Shown here: piece after piece, positions 34,472-44,700 of the stretch | How positions within the stretch are numbered: position 1 is the first letter of the stretch | Layout: each line of letters begins with the position of its first letter | Assembly: GCA_030068145.1 (NCBI GenBank) | Contig: JAPJBO010000221.1 | Location: 186,001 to 250,000 of the forward strand | Source: Diplonema papillatum | Lineage: Eukaryota; Euglenozoa; Diplonemea; Diplonemida; Diplonemidae | DNA: 64,000 bases | Direction of reading: 5' to 3' | Program-made: the position numbers and the translations under genes | Notes under the pieces: generated by a model | Told to the model about the DNA's origin: nothing | What the model saw: only the letters and a program-made list of their open reading frames with translations | Database searches by the model: none

Positions 34472-35877
34472 TTTATTTTTTGGTTTTGTTTTTCAGCGTC
34501 ATTTTTTTGTGTTCACCGACGATCAACCGGGGGGTTGACGTGCTGCCGATGGTTTTTCAATTTTCTGTTTTTCTCTTGTGAAGACGTAGGCACATCAACA
34601 GTGAGTGCCCCGAAGGGGGGAATGCTTTGGGATATGTGAAGATTCGTTGGGTCTGGAGCGCACGCTGTTCGGAACCAGGGAATGGACGACTTGTTTGTTT
34701 TGGCTCTCTTCGGTGAGTCTTTGCTGCAACCGACAGTCTCTTCGAGCATTTTATACAGAAAACACGTGCTTGTTAAGGAAAATGCCCTCCCTAAACGTAC
34801 TGACGCGAAGTCGTGACACTCCCGGACCTTGCAGATGCACGAGACCTTGTAGCGAGCTTTCAGCCGCGCTCCCTCTCGCTACTTTTTGTCCACCCCCCTT
34901 GGTTTGACTCGGGGACTTCGGCGGTGCGAACCCCGCTTTGCTGCACGTGTTCTTTTATCTTTTTTGCGTTGTCTGCAGAATTCTTCTTATTTTTCTTCTT
35001 CGGGCGGTTCGGTTTGATCCAAACATTAACGGTCGGAGCAGGATGGTGTGAAAGACGCGTCAAGAAAAAGGGCCAATGTCTGCGCTCAATAAAAAGATTG
35101 CTCAATAAAAACCTTGCTGATGCACCCACTTTTTGGTGACAAAAACCTCTTGGAGGGTTTCCATCCGAGTGCTTCGTCCGCAAAGTATTTGAATTTCGTG
35201 TCTGAACCCTCAGCGGAAAATGTGCATCTCAGAGTGAAAGTTCGCTTCGGAAACCCGGGATTTTAAAGTCTCCGGATGGCCAAGCGGGGTATTTTTCGGT
35301 TTCTCAATTTTTTTTTTTTGTCATATCTCGGACGTTTTGAATAGAGCATCTTGCTCTTCAATGGGGCAGGCGGCGATGTTCCATTCTTTTTTGAACGTTT
35401 GCCAATGGGTGGGGGAAAGGAGTGAGGGGGGAAAGGGGGTCAACGGTTGCAAAGTGGGAGGAAACCTTGAGCTTTGGTGTTTTGGCTGAAACCCACCTGC
35501 ATGCATGTTTGAGGCCGGTGTCAGGGGGAGAGGAGTGTGCACTCCTGGACCCTCTGATAAAGAAAATAGACCCCCATTGGCCTTTGCAACTAGGAAACCC
35601 CCTGCCCTCCTTGTGTGCCACGTTTTGTTTCTGCTCCCCCGCCCCCCATTTCTTTTTTTTTGGTCAGGTGGGGTGAAGAAATCTACCTCAGATTCGACAC
35701 AACGGAGCAAGGTTCGGTTATATCGTTTTCTTTCCTTTTTTTTCTTTCTCTGAAGATTTCTTGTCTGAAGATGTATGGGGGGGTTGTGCCTCCTCCTGGC
35801 AACTTATTTTGACGACAATATTTTGGAGGCTTGCCTCACTTCTTACCACCCCCCGAGTCTTCCCGGGGGGTCGAGGG
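34472..35877. other. Spacer between the TIR element and F4
   Basis: Contains an F1/F2-type 3' tail at 34733-34775 and an F5 module at 35229-35281. The rest shows nothing gene-like. Confidence 0.4.
35229..35281 (+). repeat. F5 module
   Basis: CATCTCAG, AGTGAAAGTTCGCTTCGG, CCCGGGATTTTAAAGTCTCC, GGATGGCC. Confidence 0.7.
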
Positions 35878-36072
35878 GAAAAGCCTTAGCAGTAGTGTTC
35901 GCAGGCTGGAATCTTGCCTGGTCATGTACGTTCGCATCAAGTCTTCTTTTTTCGCGGGGAAAAATGTGGCGTCGCATTGGGGAGTGGGTGGGGGGGAAAA
36001 TCTTAGTTTAATTTTTAGGCAAAGCACTGCCTCTCATGCATGGTTGATGCTAGCATCAAGTCTTCTTCGGGG
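35878..36072 (+). repeat. Two F4 copies in tandem next to a gene end
   Basis: The first (35878-35955) is diverged: AGCCTTAGCAGTAGTG, GGCTGGAATCTTGCC, GCATCAAGTCTTC. The second (35996-36072) is intact with AGGCA (36017-36021)/TGCCT (36028-36032) and palindrome TTGATGCTAGCATCAA (36044-36059). The second ends ten bases before the stop codon of the minus-strand kinase gene. Confidence 0.75.
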
Positions 36073-36081
36073 GAGGGTTCA

Positions 36082-37404
36082 TCAGTGGAGAGCTTCGCGC
36101 CAGTTTCCGGAGATCACCTGCTCGACGCGGGTCGCGAGGTGCGCGAAGTCGATTGTGCCGGCGCTGCGGTGGTCTAGGGGGAAGCGCGATTCGGATACGA
36201 GTAGCTCCAGGCCCGACGGTTCGTTGACCCTCTGGCGGCGGAAAAAGCCGGCCAGCTGCCGGAGGTTCAACCCTTTTTCGCATCCGACCTTCAGGCAAAT
36301 CTGCGCGGCCCTGAAGCAGTCGACGGCCTCGCCCTCGATGCCCATCTCCTCTGCAAGCTCAGCGTCGGCATCGACGTCGATCGCCCTGACGTACGCAAGC
36401 TCTTCTTCGGTGAACGGAGTGTCCGCTTGCTTCCAGTTCTCCCACTCGAACATCAAATCCGTGATGCACGTCGGCATGACGAACCCGTGGTCAATGGGCA
36501 CCAACCCCGTGGTGCCCGCCGCGGTCTTGCGCATCAGGACGTTGCCCCCGTGCCGGTCGCAGTTGAGCAGCCGCAGGTCGAGGAGCCCGATGCGCCGCGT
36601 GTGCTCGGCGCTGAACGACGCGGGGCCGCAGTCCCACGACTGCCCGTCGTTGGGCACAAACCGCTGCACCGAGCAGGCGACCCGTGCGCCCGCCGGCTCC
36701 GACGCGTCGAACAGCGACTCCGGGAGGTCCATCACGACAGTCTCCGGGACGCCGGCGAAGTTCTGCTGGTCGATGGCGTACGCGAAGGCCTCGCGGAGGC
36801 AGCCGCTTCCCGGGACGAAGCCCTCTTTTCGGTCGTTGTAGCCGCTGGTGTTCTTCGCGCAGGCGACCTCTCGGTTCGACGGCTTCGCAACCGCGAAGGC
36901 TGCGGCCGCGCCCGCGTGCTTCAAGAAGAACGCGCCGCTGACGTTGTCTTCGCTGCTGGCTTCGACGACCAGCGAGCGCTGCGAGATCGCCGCTTCGATC
37001 TCCTGCTCGAGGGTGGAAGGCGCGGCGGACGGTTGCGTGGCGTCGAGCACGTCCTCGGGGCACGACGCCGCCTCGGACTTGACCGAGTCGGAGAACAGCG
37101 GAAGGCACTCAGGGCTCGCGGTCACCTTGCTCCGGGTTTCGTTGGTCATCCCTTGCTCGCTCTCGTCGCACTCATCCGCGTCGGCTTCGCTGGCCGGCGC
37201 GAGCATCGTCGCGCGGACCGTGTCACGCACGGCCGCACCAACCCCCTGCCGCAGCCTGCGCGGTACCCAGGCCCCGCCCTTCGCCGGCGGCGCGTCGGAC
37301 GTGTCCTCGTCGCTGTCGTGCGCCCAGCACGCCTTTTCGTCCCAGATCCCGCGGAGCATCGCCCGCAGCCGGGTCTCACTCGCGAGCTGCGACTTCGCGA
37401 ACAT
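36082..37404 (-). CDS. PI3/PI4-kinase-family protein, PI4K-gamma-like
   Basis: 440 residues in one exon. I chose the ATG at 37404 (MFAKSQLASETRLRAMLRGI); the frame is open further upstream only through poly-Lys encoded by a homopolymer run. The first 160 residues are Asp/Ser/Ala-rich and probably disordered. The C-terminal half matches the phosphatidylinositol kinase fold. It has a phosphate-binding strand region with lysine (FAVAKPSNRE, about residue 170), the catalytic loop LLNCDRHGGNVL (about 281) with D-R-H-x-x-N, and the metal-binding LVPIDHG (about 300). The IDHG and LFEWENW pattern resembles plant-type PI4K-gamma, several of which act as protein kinases, so lipid substrate use is not certain. 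All key catalytic residues are present. Two F4 copies lie immediately downstream. Confidence 0.86.
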   Translation of the reverse strand: MFAKSQLASETRLRAMLRGIWDEKACWAHDSDEDTSDAPPAKGGAWVPRRLRQGVGAAVRDTVRATMLAPASEADADECDESEQGMTNETRSKVTASPECLPLFSDSVKSEAASCPEDVLDATQPSAAPSTLEQEIEAAISQRSLVVEASSEDNVSGAFFLKHAGAAAAFAVAKPSNREVACAKNTSGYNDRKEGFVPGSGCLREAFAYAIDQQNFAGVPETVVMDLPESLFDASEPAGARVACSVQRFVPNDGQSWDCGPASFSAEHTRRIGLLDLRLLNCDRHGGNVLMRKTAAGTTGLVPIDHGFVMPTCITDLMFEWENWKQADTPFTEEELAYVRAIDVDADAELAEEMGIEGEAVDCFRAAQICLKVGCEKGLNLRQLAGFFRRQRVNEPSGLELLVSESRFPLDHRSAGTIDFAHLATRVEQVISGNWREALH

Positions 37405-37492
37405 CGTGTCTTTCGCTTCTCTCTCAGCCAACAAAGTGCGACTTTGCAGTTTGACTTTGAAAAGCGACAATACCGTGTGGTTGTGTTGTTGG

Positions 37493-37523
<31 letters not shown>

Positions 37524-37915
37524 CCTTTTTTCTTTCAAACAATGGAGGGAAGCTCACAAACGTACACGACGAATGCGACGACTAAAAAAAAAAATAGGAG
37601 TGAAAAAACAAGGGGGACGGGGGATTGAGGCGCGGTCGGAAGCCCCCGAAGGGTGCTTTTACCGGCGGGTCCTCCTCCTTTCAGCAATCGGGAAAAAAGG
37701 GGGACGCAAGAGGCCGACGGTTAAGCGGGGGGAAAAAATGTAACAACTGTGAAAAGAAGTATTCTGAGAGATGGAAGAAAGAAGGATGAACAAAAGCAAC
37801 AAAAAAAAAACGGGGAAGCTGTCGTTGGATCAGAAAGAGCAAAAGGAAACTGTTTTTTTGTTCTCCCTGTTCTCTCACTCGCTCTCTCTCTCTCTCTCTT
37901 TCTCCCTCTCTTTTT

Positions 37916-37968
<53 letters not shown>

Positions 37969-38454
37969 TAACTTATGCTTTAAAACGAGACTCCGATTTT
38001 GTCCCCCGAGATAATGGAGCTCCGGGCCTAGGTCCTGCAATCCGGCTCTCAGGGACTATTGAATTCAATAATAGAACAAAGAAAAAGAAGGAGAGGAACG
38101 CTCGGGGACCTTTTTTCTTCTTTTCCTTCTCTTGTTGGGTGGTGTGTTTTGTATTTATGCGTGTTGTTTAGAGGGTGTGTGTGTTTTCGAGTTTGCAGGG
38201 CACGGCCCCTGGTAGGGGAGGTGGGGGAGGAACTACCGCTGTCTAGTCGTCAGTGCTCCAGAGTGTCCGCAAGGAGATGTGTGTTGTGTTTCTTTGGACG
38301 AGATGTGTGTCTTCTCCTTTGCGGGTTCGGTGGGTACTGTGTTCCCCTCCCACCACCTGTGCGTTGCAGTTGTTGATATTTGTATGGTAGAAGTTCGCGG
38401 GGGTTTAAAAGTCAGGTTTCGCTCCGGCCGGATTGCCGGCGACAGGTGTTCAAC
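37405..38454. repeat. Upstream region of the kinase gene with T-run and (CT)n
   Basis: A T-run of about 29 lies at 37495-37523 and a (CT)n/(TC)n tract at about 37870-37966. The sequence between holds no gene. A GTTCGCGGGGGTTTAAAAGTC stretch near 38393 resembles a decayed F5. Confidence 0.8.
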
Positions 38455-38571
38455 GTATACATGCGTAGTATACAACTGCTGATCTGCTGAACCCTGACGG
38501 AGAATCATGGTTCTATACATGCGTAGTATACAACTGCTGATCTGCTGAACCCTGACGGAGAATCATGGTTC
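38455..38571 (+). repeat. 58-bp direct duplication
   Basis: Two exact copies of a unit starting TATACATGCGTAGTATACAA and ending GAATCATGGTTC, joined head to tail. The second runs straight into LSU rRNA-like sequence at 38571. Confidence 0.95.
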
Positions 38572-39005
38572 TAAGTGGGCCACTTCTGGTAAGCAGGACT
38601 AGCGACGCGGGATGAACCGAGAGCTGGCTGTAGGTGCCCCAGCCAAACTCCCCACCTGACTGGTGTCTCCAAACGAGGATTCGCGAGCCGATGCCCGTTT
38701 GTCGCTGGAAACGGATAAGCTACGGATCCGAAGACCCTAACCCCACAAGGGAGCAGCTGCCGTCTTCCCATCATTGGAGAAGTAAAGCGACAACAAGAGC
38801 ATTTCATTGTTGCGGCCTCCCACCTATTCTACACCTCTCGTGTCACTGCACAAAGTCAGACTAGAGTCAAACTCAACAGGGTCTTCTTTCCCCGCTGACA
38901 GTTTCAAGTCCGTTCCCTTGACTGCTGTTCCGCCAGATAGTAGGTACGATAGGAATCTCATTGGTACATTCATGCGCGTCTTTAATTAGAAGACGAGGCA
39001 TTTGA

Positions 39006-39039
<34 letters not shown>

Positions 39040-39270
39040 ACCCGCGCTTGACCTGATCTCTCAGCGTTGACATTCAGGGCACTGGGCAGAGTGCGGTGCA
39101 TCTTGACAGCAGGACGGTGGCCATGGAAGTCGGCATTCGACCATGAGTGCTGTTGCTCACCTGCCGAACGCAACGTTGCGACTCACAAAGTTAGACAGTC
39201 GAAGTCAACCAGATGTTTTCTTTCCCCGCTGACAAGTCCGTCCCTTTCGCCAGATAGCCGATCGGACAGC
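38571..39270. pseudogene. Scrambled LSU (28S) rRNA fragments in both orientations
   Basis: Plus strand 38571-38622: AAGTGGGCCACTTCTGG, then GCGACGCGGGATGAACCGA. Minus strand about 38625-39095: a long continuous piece whose reverse complement has GGCGGGAGTAACTATGACTC, AAGACCCTGTTGAGTTTGAC and GGGGAGTTTGGCTGGGGC. Plus strand about 39098-39180: GACAGCAGGACGGTGGCC, CCATGGAAGTCGG, CTCACCTGCCGAA. Minus again about 39185-39270: a diverged partial copy of the first minus piece. The two plus pieces are neighbours in normal LSU rRNA, so an inverted block appears to have been inserted between them. Unlikely to be functional. Confidence 0.85.
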
Positions 39271-40800
39271 AGAAAACTCACATGGAATCGTGAGATCCAA
39301 GGGATCCCTTCAGCACAGCTGCGGGCTGCGGCATGTCCAAAGATACGCTCACGTAATATTTTGCGCGCCTGATCGCAGCAATGCATCGTCGCACGGTGAA
39401 TCAAAGAAACGACAGTGCGTGTGAGAAAAGAAATCCAATGCCAGCGGATAGAAGACAGAGGAGGGAAGAAAAAAGAAAACTTCGGCCGTCTATCGTTCTA
39501 GAACACAGATGAACATTTTGCGCGCGAGAGATCCGGCGCCGGGTTGCGAAGGGAAGGGGGGGGAAACGTTGGCTGAGCTTGCTTCCTCGCTTCGTCTCTC
39601 CCTCTCTTTTTGAGCCGGTCCGTCCCTATCTCTTGAAACTGCATCGAAGTGCCTGTCGCTGTTTATCACAGTGAATAACGGTCCACCACGGTCATCCATA
39701 GTCCCTAGAGCTGCATGCAAATTGCCCGGTGCTGTATTCTTCGGTCTATCACGGTCTATCAAGAGGGGATGGACCGGCTCGCTTTCTCTTCGCGACCCTT
39801 TGCATCCTGTCTACACGGGGGGAGGAAGGACTGCTATTTACTGGTAACGAATCGGTTTGATTGGCCGTGTGTTCTTGTGTTGGACAATCTCCCGGAGTGT
39901 TGACGTTCATTTTTCCCCACTCAGGAGCAGTGTGAACGGCCAGCTTGCCGGCTGATTTTAATTTGTGTGCCCTTTTTTTACCGGCAAGGAAGATTGTCGC
40001 AAAACCGTCTGATCGGCTGACCTTCAAAAAATCAGCCGGCTGACTATCAGCCGGTCTGTTTTTCAAGAACTCTTTTCCAGCTGAAATCGGCCGCTTTTTT
40101 CCTGAGCGCGAACACTGCTAAGGAGTGCCGACAGAGTCGGCACTCCCGTTGTGTGTTGGCCATGACCACACCGGTACCCGGCTCCCTCGGGGCTGGTGAG
40201 TCTCCCAGGGGGGGGGCAAACCTTAGTGCAGTGTACAGGCAGAGGGCCGCTCCTCGCCAGCAGGTTCGCGGGTTCACTCGGGGGGGGTGAACTAGGCACG
40301 CGTGGGAAAAGGTGGACGCAGTGCGAGATTTGCACACGATCTGAGAGGACAATCGAGTCAATCGAGGATGAAGTGAACTGGTCGCGCTTCGCCTGGTACG
40401 TTCACCTACTATGCAAGCGATGCTGTGTGTTGGGTGTGTGCGTGCGGTTGTGGGTGCAATCGGTGGTGGCACCCCTCTCTTCGTCTAGGGACGCCAGACC
40501 TGCCCTTTCACGCGCGTTCGGGTTCCGACCTCGGTAACGTGGTCGACTCTGGAATGTCAGAAACTAACAGTTCTGAATTACCATCTCCTTTGGCCACATC
40601 TCTCGCTGCAGAGACGGCACCTAAAACGCCTCGCAGTTAGACAGGATGGGGTGGTGGGTGGAGCAAGAAGAGTGTCGAGGGGCTCGTTTAAGCTAATCTT
40701 CTGACTACTTTGTTTGTGCGCCCGGGAACATGTTGCCAGTGTTTCCTGATTGCTTAAACCGGCATTTTTTGACGCGACGACTGGGGGTTTACGAAACAGA
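39271..40800. other. Spacer with F7 (reverse), F4-like block and hairpins
   Basis: Reversed F7 at about 39650-39775. CAGCCGGCTGA-type blocks near 40030-40060. An F4-like CCTTAGTGCAGTGTACAGGC near 40219. Nothing gene-like. Confidence 0.4.
40122..40146. other. Perfect 11-bp hairpin
   Basis: GGAGTGCCGAC and GTCGGCACTCC are separated by AGA. The compact stem-loop is isolated, with no adjacent T-run on either side that would make it terminator-like. Confidence 0.7.
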
Positions 40801-41106
40801 AATATCATACTTTCATGAGTTGCTGCTGCATGAGCAGCCGCCCTGCCTCGGCCAATTCATTCGGTGAAGCGCTATGCAGACTTGAGAGAGTGATCTGCGA
40901 ATAATTGGTGAGTTCGTCCAGAACAGAAAATCTTGCAACAGAGGTCGATTGTGGATGGATGGACGCAGGTCAATAGTTTGTTTGTACGTGCCGGGGGAGG
41001 ATTGGTCTGCTAGTGGATGATAGTGGGTGAATTTGCTCGTTAGGCTCATCTTCTCCCAAACACGCTGCCAGCGTTCTCTTTCTTGTTTACAATGCATTGT
41101 TACTAC

Positions 41107-41405
41107 GAAAAAATACTCGACGTTGCTGCTTCGACTCCGAATGGAAGGGAGGAAACATAGAGGTAAGGGGCAAATACAATACAAACACAATCTGATTTGT
41201 TCTTCGCGTACACCATCGTGTGTTGCTTTCTCACTCAGGACTTTGACCTGTTGTGTTCGTGTGATTTGTCGTGTCGGGGTAGACATGACCTCACGTCCGT
41301 TCAACACGTGGTTCGGTAGTTACAGCACTTGGGATCCCTTCTGTTCTTTGTCGGGCAGCATCGTCGAGCATTTCCTTTCAAGCTGGCGCTTATGTAAAAA
41401 AAGAC
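41107..41405 (+). repeat. F1 interspersed repeat
   Basis: Full-length copy from AAATACTCGACGTTGCTGC to GGCGCTTATGTAAAAAAAG. The following ACAGGCGCTTAGTCGG resembles the sequence after the 30.3 kb copy, so the unit may extend past the A-run. Confidence 0.85.
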
Positions 41406-41453
41406 AGGCGCTTAGTCGGTTGATCGTTTTCCCACTTGTCCCTGTGTAAATTT

Positions 41454-41561
41454 CCGGTAAGGAATACTGCAACCACCAAAACACGCTGCCAACGTCTTTT
41501 TAGCCTCTGCACAATACATACAAGCTCAAGATTGCTAGTATTAAGTTAATTTAACACAAAA
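41454..41561 (+). repeat. F9 module before F2
   Basis: CGGTAAGGAATACTGC, CAAAACACGCTGCCAACGTC, TTTTTAGCC, GCACAATACAT, AAGATTGCTAGTATTA. It leads directly into the F2 copy. Confidence 0.6.
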
Positions 41562-41730
41562 ATACTCGAGGGACTGCCTTGTGCTCATTTCGAAGGAGGC
41601 TAGAGGGAGAAAACAATACAACTACAAAGTGGGTCTTTTTTGTTGAACACTTACGCCCGCCACCAAACCCAGATTTGCCTGTGTTTTGTGTGGGCTACAG
41701 CACTTTGACCTCCTTTTATACAAAAAGAAA
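41562..41730 (+). repeat. F2 copy overlapping the 3' end of the long disordered-protein gene
   Basis: AAATACTCGAGGGACTGCC to GGGCTACAGCAC, then a jump to TTATACAAAAAG (middle deleted). It is antisense to the gene and supplies its apparent C-terminal codons and stop. Confidence 0.8.
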
Positions 41731-44700
41731 TACGACACCTCTCGGCGCTTCGATTTCCTGGCCCGCGTGCGCGACGGGAGGAGCCGGGGGGACGTCGTCG
41801 GGGAGGACTTGCCGCCAGCCGGCGGCTGCCCGGACGGCGGGAGGGCCCCCGGCCGCGAAGACCGCGGCGGCAGCTTCTGCGGGGCGGCGGCGGGGGGTGG
41901 ACCTGCGGCAGCGTCGGCGGCGCCGCCCTCCTCCTGCTGCTGCCTGCCGGGCCGCGGTTGCTGCTGCGGCTCCGGGGAATGGCGGTGGGCGTGCCAGTGC
42001 CCGGTCTCGGCGCCCTGCGTCCGCGGCGGCGTGCGCGTCGGCGAGATGAGCGGCGTCCGCGCCAGCGCTTCGGCGAAATTGACCGCCGGCCGCTGCTGCA
42101 GCTGCTGCTGCTGCTGTTGTTGGGCCACAGTCCCAGACCGAGCCGTCGATGCGTTGTGCTGCAGCTCGTGCAGCTGCCTGTACGAGCCCCCGGCGTGCCT
42201 CGAATTCGCCGGCTCCAGGTCCGCCAGCCGCAACGACCGGCTCCCCGGCGCCGACGGCGTCCCCCCCGCGCTCGCCCCGCCGGGAGTCGCCACACGCCCA
42301 ACCCCAACCCCGCCCAGCACGGGAGTGTACACACTCGACACCCCCCCCGCCACCACGCACACGCCGACCCGCGCCGGCGTCGGGGGAGAGACGCTGTACG
42401 ACGGGCTGCGGCCGTGCGCGGCGGGGTCCGCCGGAGGCAACGGGGCGGGGGCGGCGGCCTGTTTTTGGGCCGCCGACGCGCTCCGGCGGTGCTTCGCGCC
42501 GTGCCGCCGCGCGGGCTCGCGCTTTTGGTACGCGTCGCCGGCGGCTTCGGCCCGTTCCGGGCTGGCAGAGCCGACCGCGCGCAGCCACGCCGCGGCTTCG
42601 CCGACGATGCTGTCGATGTGGCACAGCACGTCGGTCGGGATCGACGGCGAGCCGGGCGGCCGCCCGCCACCGCCCCGCTGGTACCGCTGCAGCAGCTCCC
42701 GCTCGCGCTTCTTCCGCAGCAGCGCCGCGTTCGACTGCGTGTTCAGTTTCGGGCGGAAGGTCGCGCCCGCGAGCTCGTTGACCTCCCGCTGCTGCTCGCG
42801 CAGCTCTCTCTTCCGCTCGGTCGCGGCGGCCTGGCCGTACAGCCGGTCGTGGACCTCGCCCTCCCCCGCCGACGACGCGATGTCCGGCTCGAAGTGGCCT
42901 GTAGCCGACCGTGACCGACCGGCGAGCCTCCGCGACTTTTCGTCGATTACCGGGTTGAAGGGCGGGGGGTCCGCTGGCTTCGGCTCCCGGGTGTCCGGGT
43001 GGAGGTACGAGAGGGGGCAGCGCCTCGAAATCTTGTCGGACAGCGCTTCGACGAAGCTGTCGACGGTGTAGGCGTCGGCGGGGTGCGTGCGGAGGATGGT
43101 TGCAACCTCCGAAAGCGCCTGCAGGATGGCGCCCTCCTTCGCGTTGAGCTTGTCCTTCGAGACGCTCCGCAGCGCCGCGTCCGCCTGCTCGATCGCGACC
43201 TGCGTGACGCGGCCGGCACCGTCGATGTCCAACAGGTTGAAGAGGTGCACCAGGCGCTCCCTCTTCCGCTTGTTCGCCAGCTCCCGCGAGCTCTGCGTCA
43301 GGTACTGCCCGACGTTGCTGCCCTGCCGCGAGTCGCGGCTGAGGTTTTTTTCCTGCTCCGCGCGCCGCTGGCTCTTGTCGACGCTGTGGTTGAAGAGGTA
43401 CTGCGACACGTTCTTCCCGCCGAGCTCGTGCTCCCGCTTGAGCAGCAGCTTCTCGTCGACGGGCGCCGGCCGCGCCCGGGCGGCCTGCGCGTCGTTGAAG
43501 GCCCGCGCGATGTCTGCGAGGATGGACTGCTGCTTCGGCCGCGCGAGCTGCTGCACCCTGGGCGGCGCAGGGGCCGACGACGACCGCGTGCCCCGGCTCG
43601 CCGCGGCGCCGTTGCCAGCGCGGGTTTCGACCAGTTCCCGCTCGCACGTCGTGCGCCCGAAGACGTGCGTGGTCAACCCTTGGTTAGGGTGCGGCGCCGG
43701 AGGCTCTCGCCTGGGCGAGTCACCACGCGGCGGCAGCCGGGTCTGCCGGTCGCGCGCGGCGCGGCCGCCGGACGCGGCCTCGAGGGCTCGGCTCTTCTCG
43801 GAGATCGCCGGGCGGAAGGTCAGGTCCGCCTCGGCGCGCAGGTGCTTTTTGGCGAGGTCCTTCGTCCGCTCGGAGTCGGCCCACTTCCGCTTTTCGACGG
43901 CGAGTGCGACGCCGGCTTTGAACAGCACCTCATGCCGGGGCCCCGGGGGTGTCGTCGTGCTTCGGGCGGCGGACGCGGGGGTGCCGTCGGCGGATTTAGG
44001 GTACGCGAGGTGCTGCCGTTTCGCGGCGTCTCGCCACGACTCCGGCTTGAGCTCGTCGAACGCGGCCCGGCCCGGGGACGGCTGCGCTGGGGGAGCGTGC
44101 GGTCGGGAAGTCTGCTCCCGCAGCTCTCGCCAGCTGACCGAGACGGGGCTCCGGCTCCGGCCGCCGTCGAACGGCGGCGTCCCAGACGCGGACCGCGCCG
44201 CGTGGGCCGACAGCTGCTTGAGGATCCCCCCAGGCGAGCCTGGAGCGTGCTGTTCGCCGGCTCGGGTGCGGGGGGGCGTCGAGCGGGTGAAAAGCGCCTT
44301 CCCGACGATGCGGCGGCGCTCCCAGTCCTCCTTTCCCCCGCCGTCCCCCGCTGGCCGCCCGCCGCCCGCCGGCGAGTCGCCTGCGTAGACCTGCAGAAAC
44401 TCGTTCAGGTCGGCGAGCACCGCCAGGCGCTCTTCGCGCATGGCCTCCTTCTGCCGGACGCACTCCCGGAGGATGGCAGCCTGCCCGGCGGCCGCCGGGT
44501 CCGATTCATCGAGCCGCGAGGCTGTGTCACGATGCCCCCCCTCCACCAGGTCACTCGGGCGTGCTGTATACCGCCCCGCCGCCGCCACCGGCGACGGCAG
44601 CCGCACAGGCGAATGCGCCCGCGCCGGGGCAGACCGGCTCCGGGGAGCCACCACGGGCGTGGTCTTGCACGGTGGGTCCATCGCTTTGAACCAGTCCTTC

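Noticed and set aside
40813..41307. Minus-strand frame starting MLNGREVM, also seen at other F1 copies
   Set aside because: It is the antisense of repeat F1, present wherever F1 occurs, with no conserved ending.
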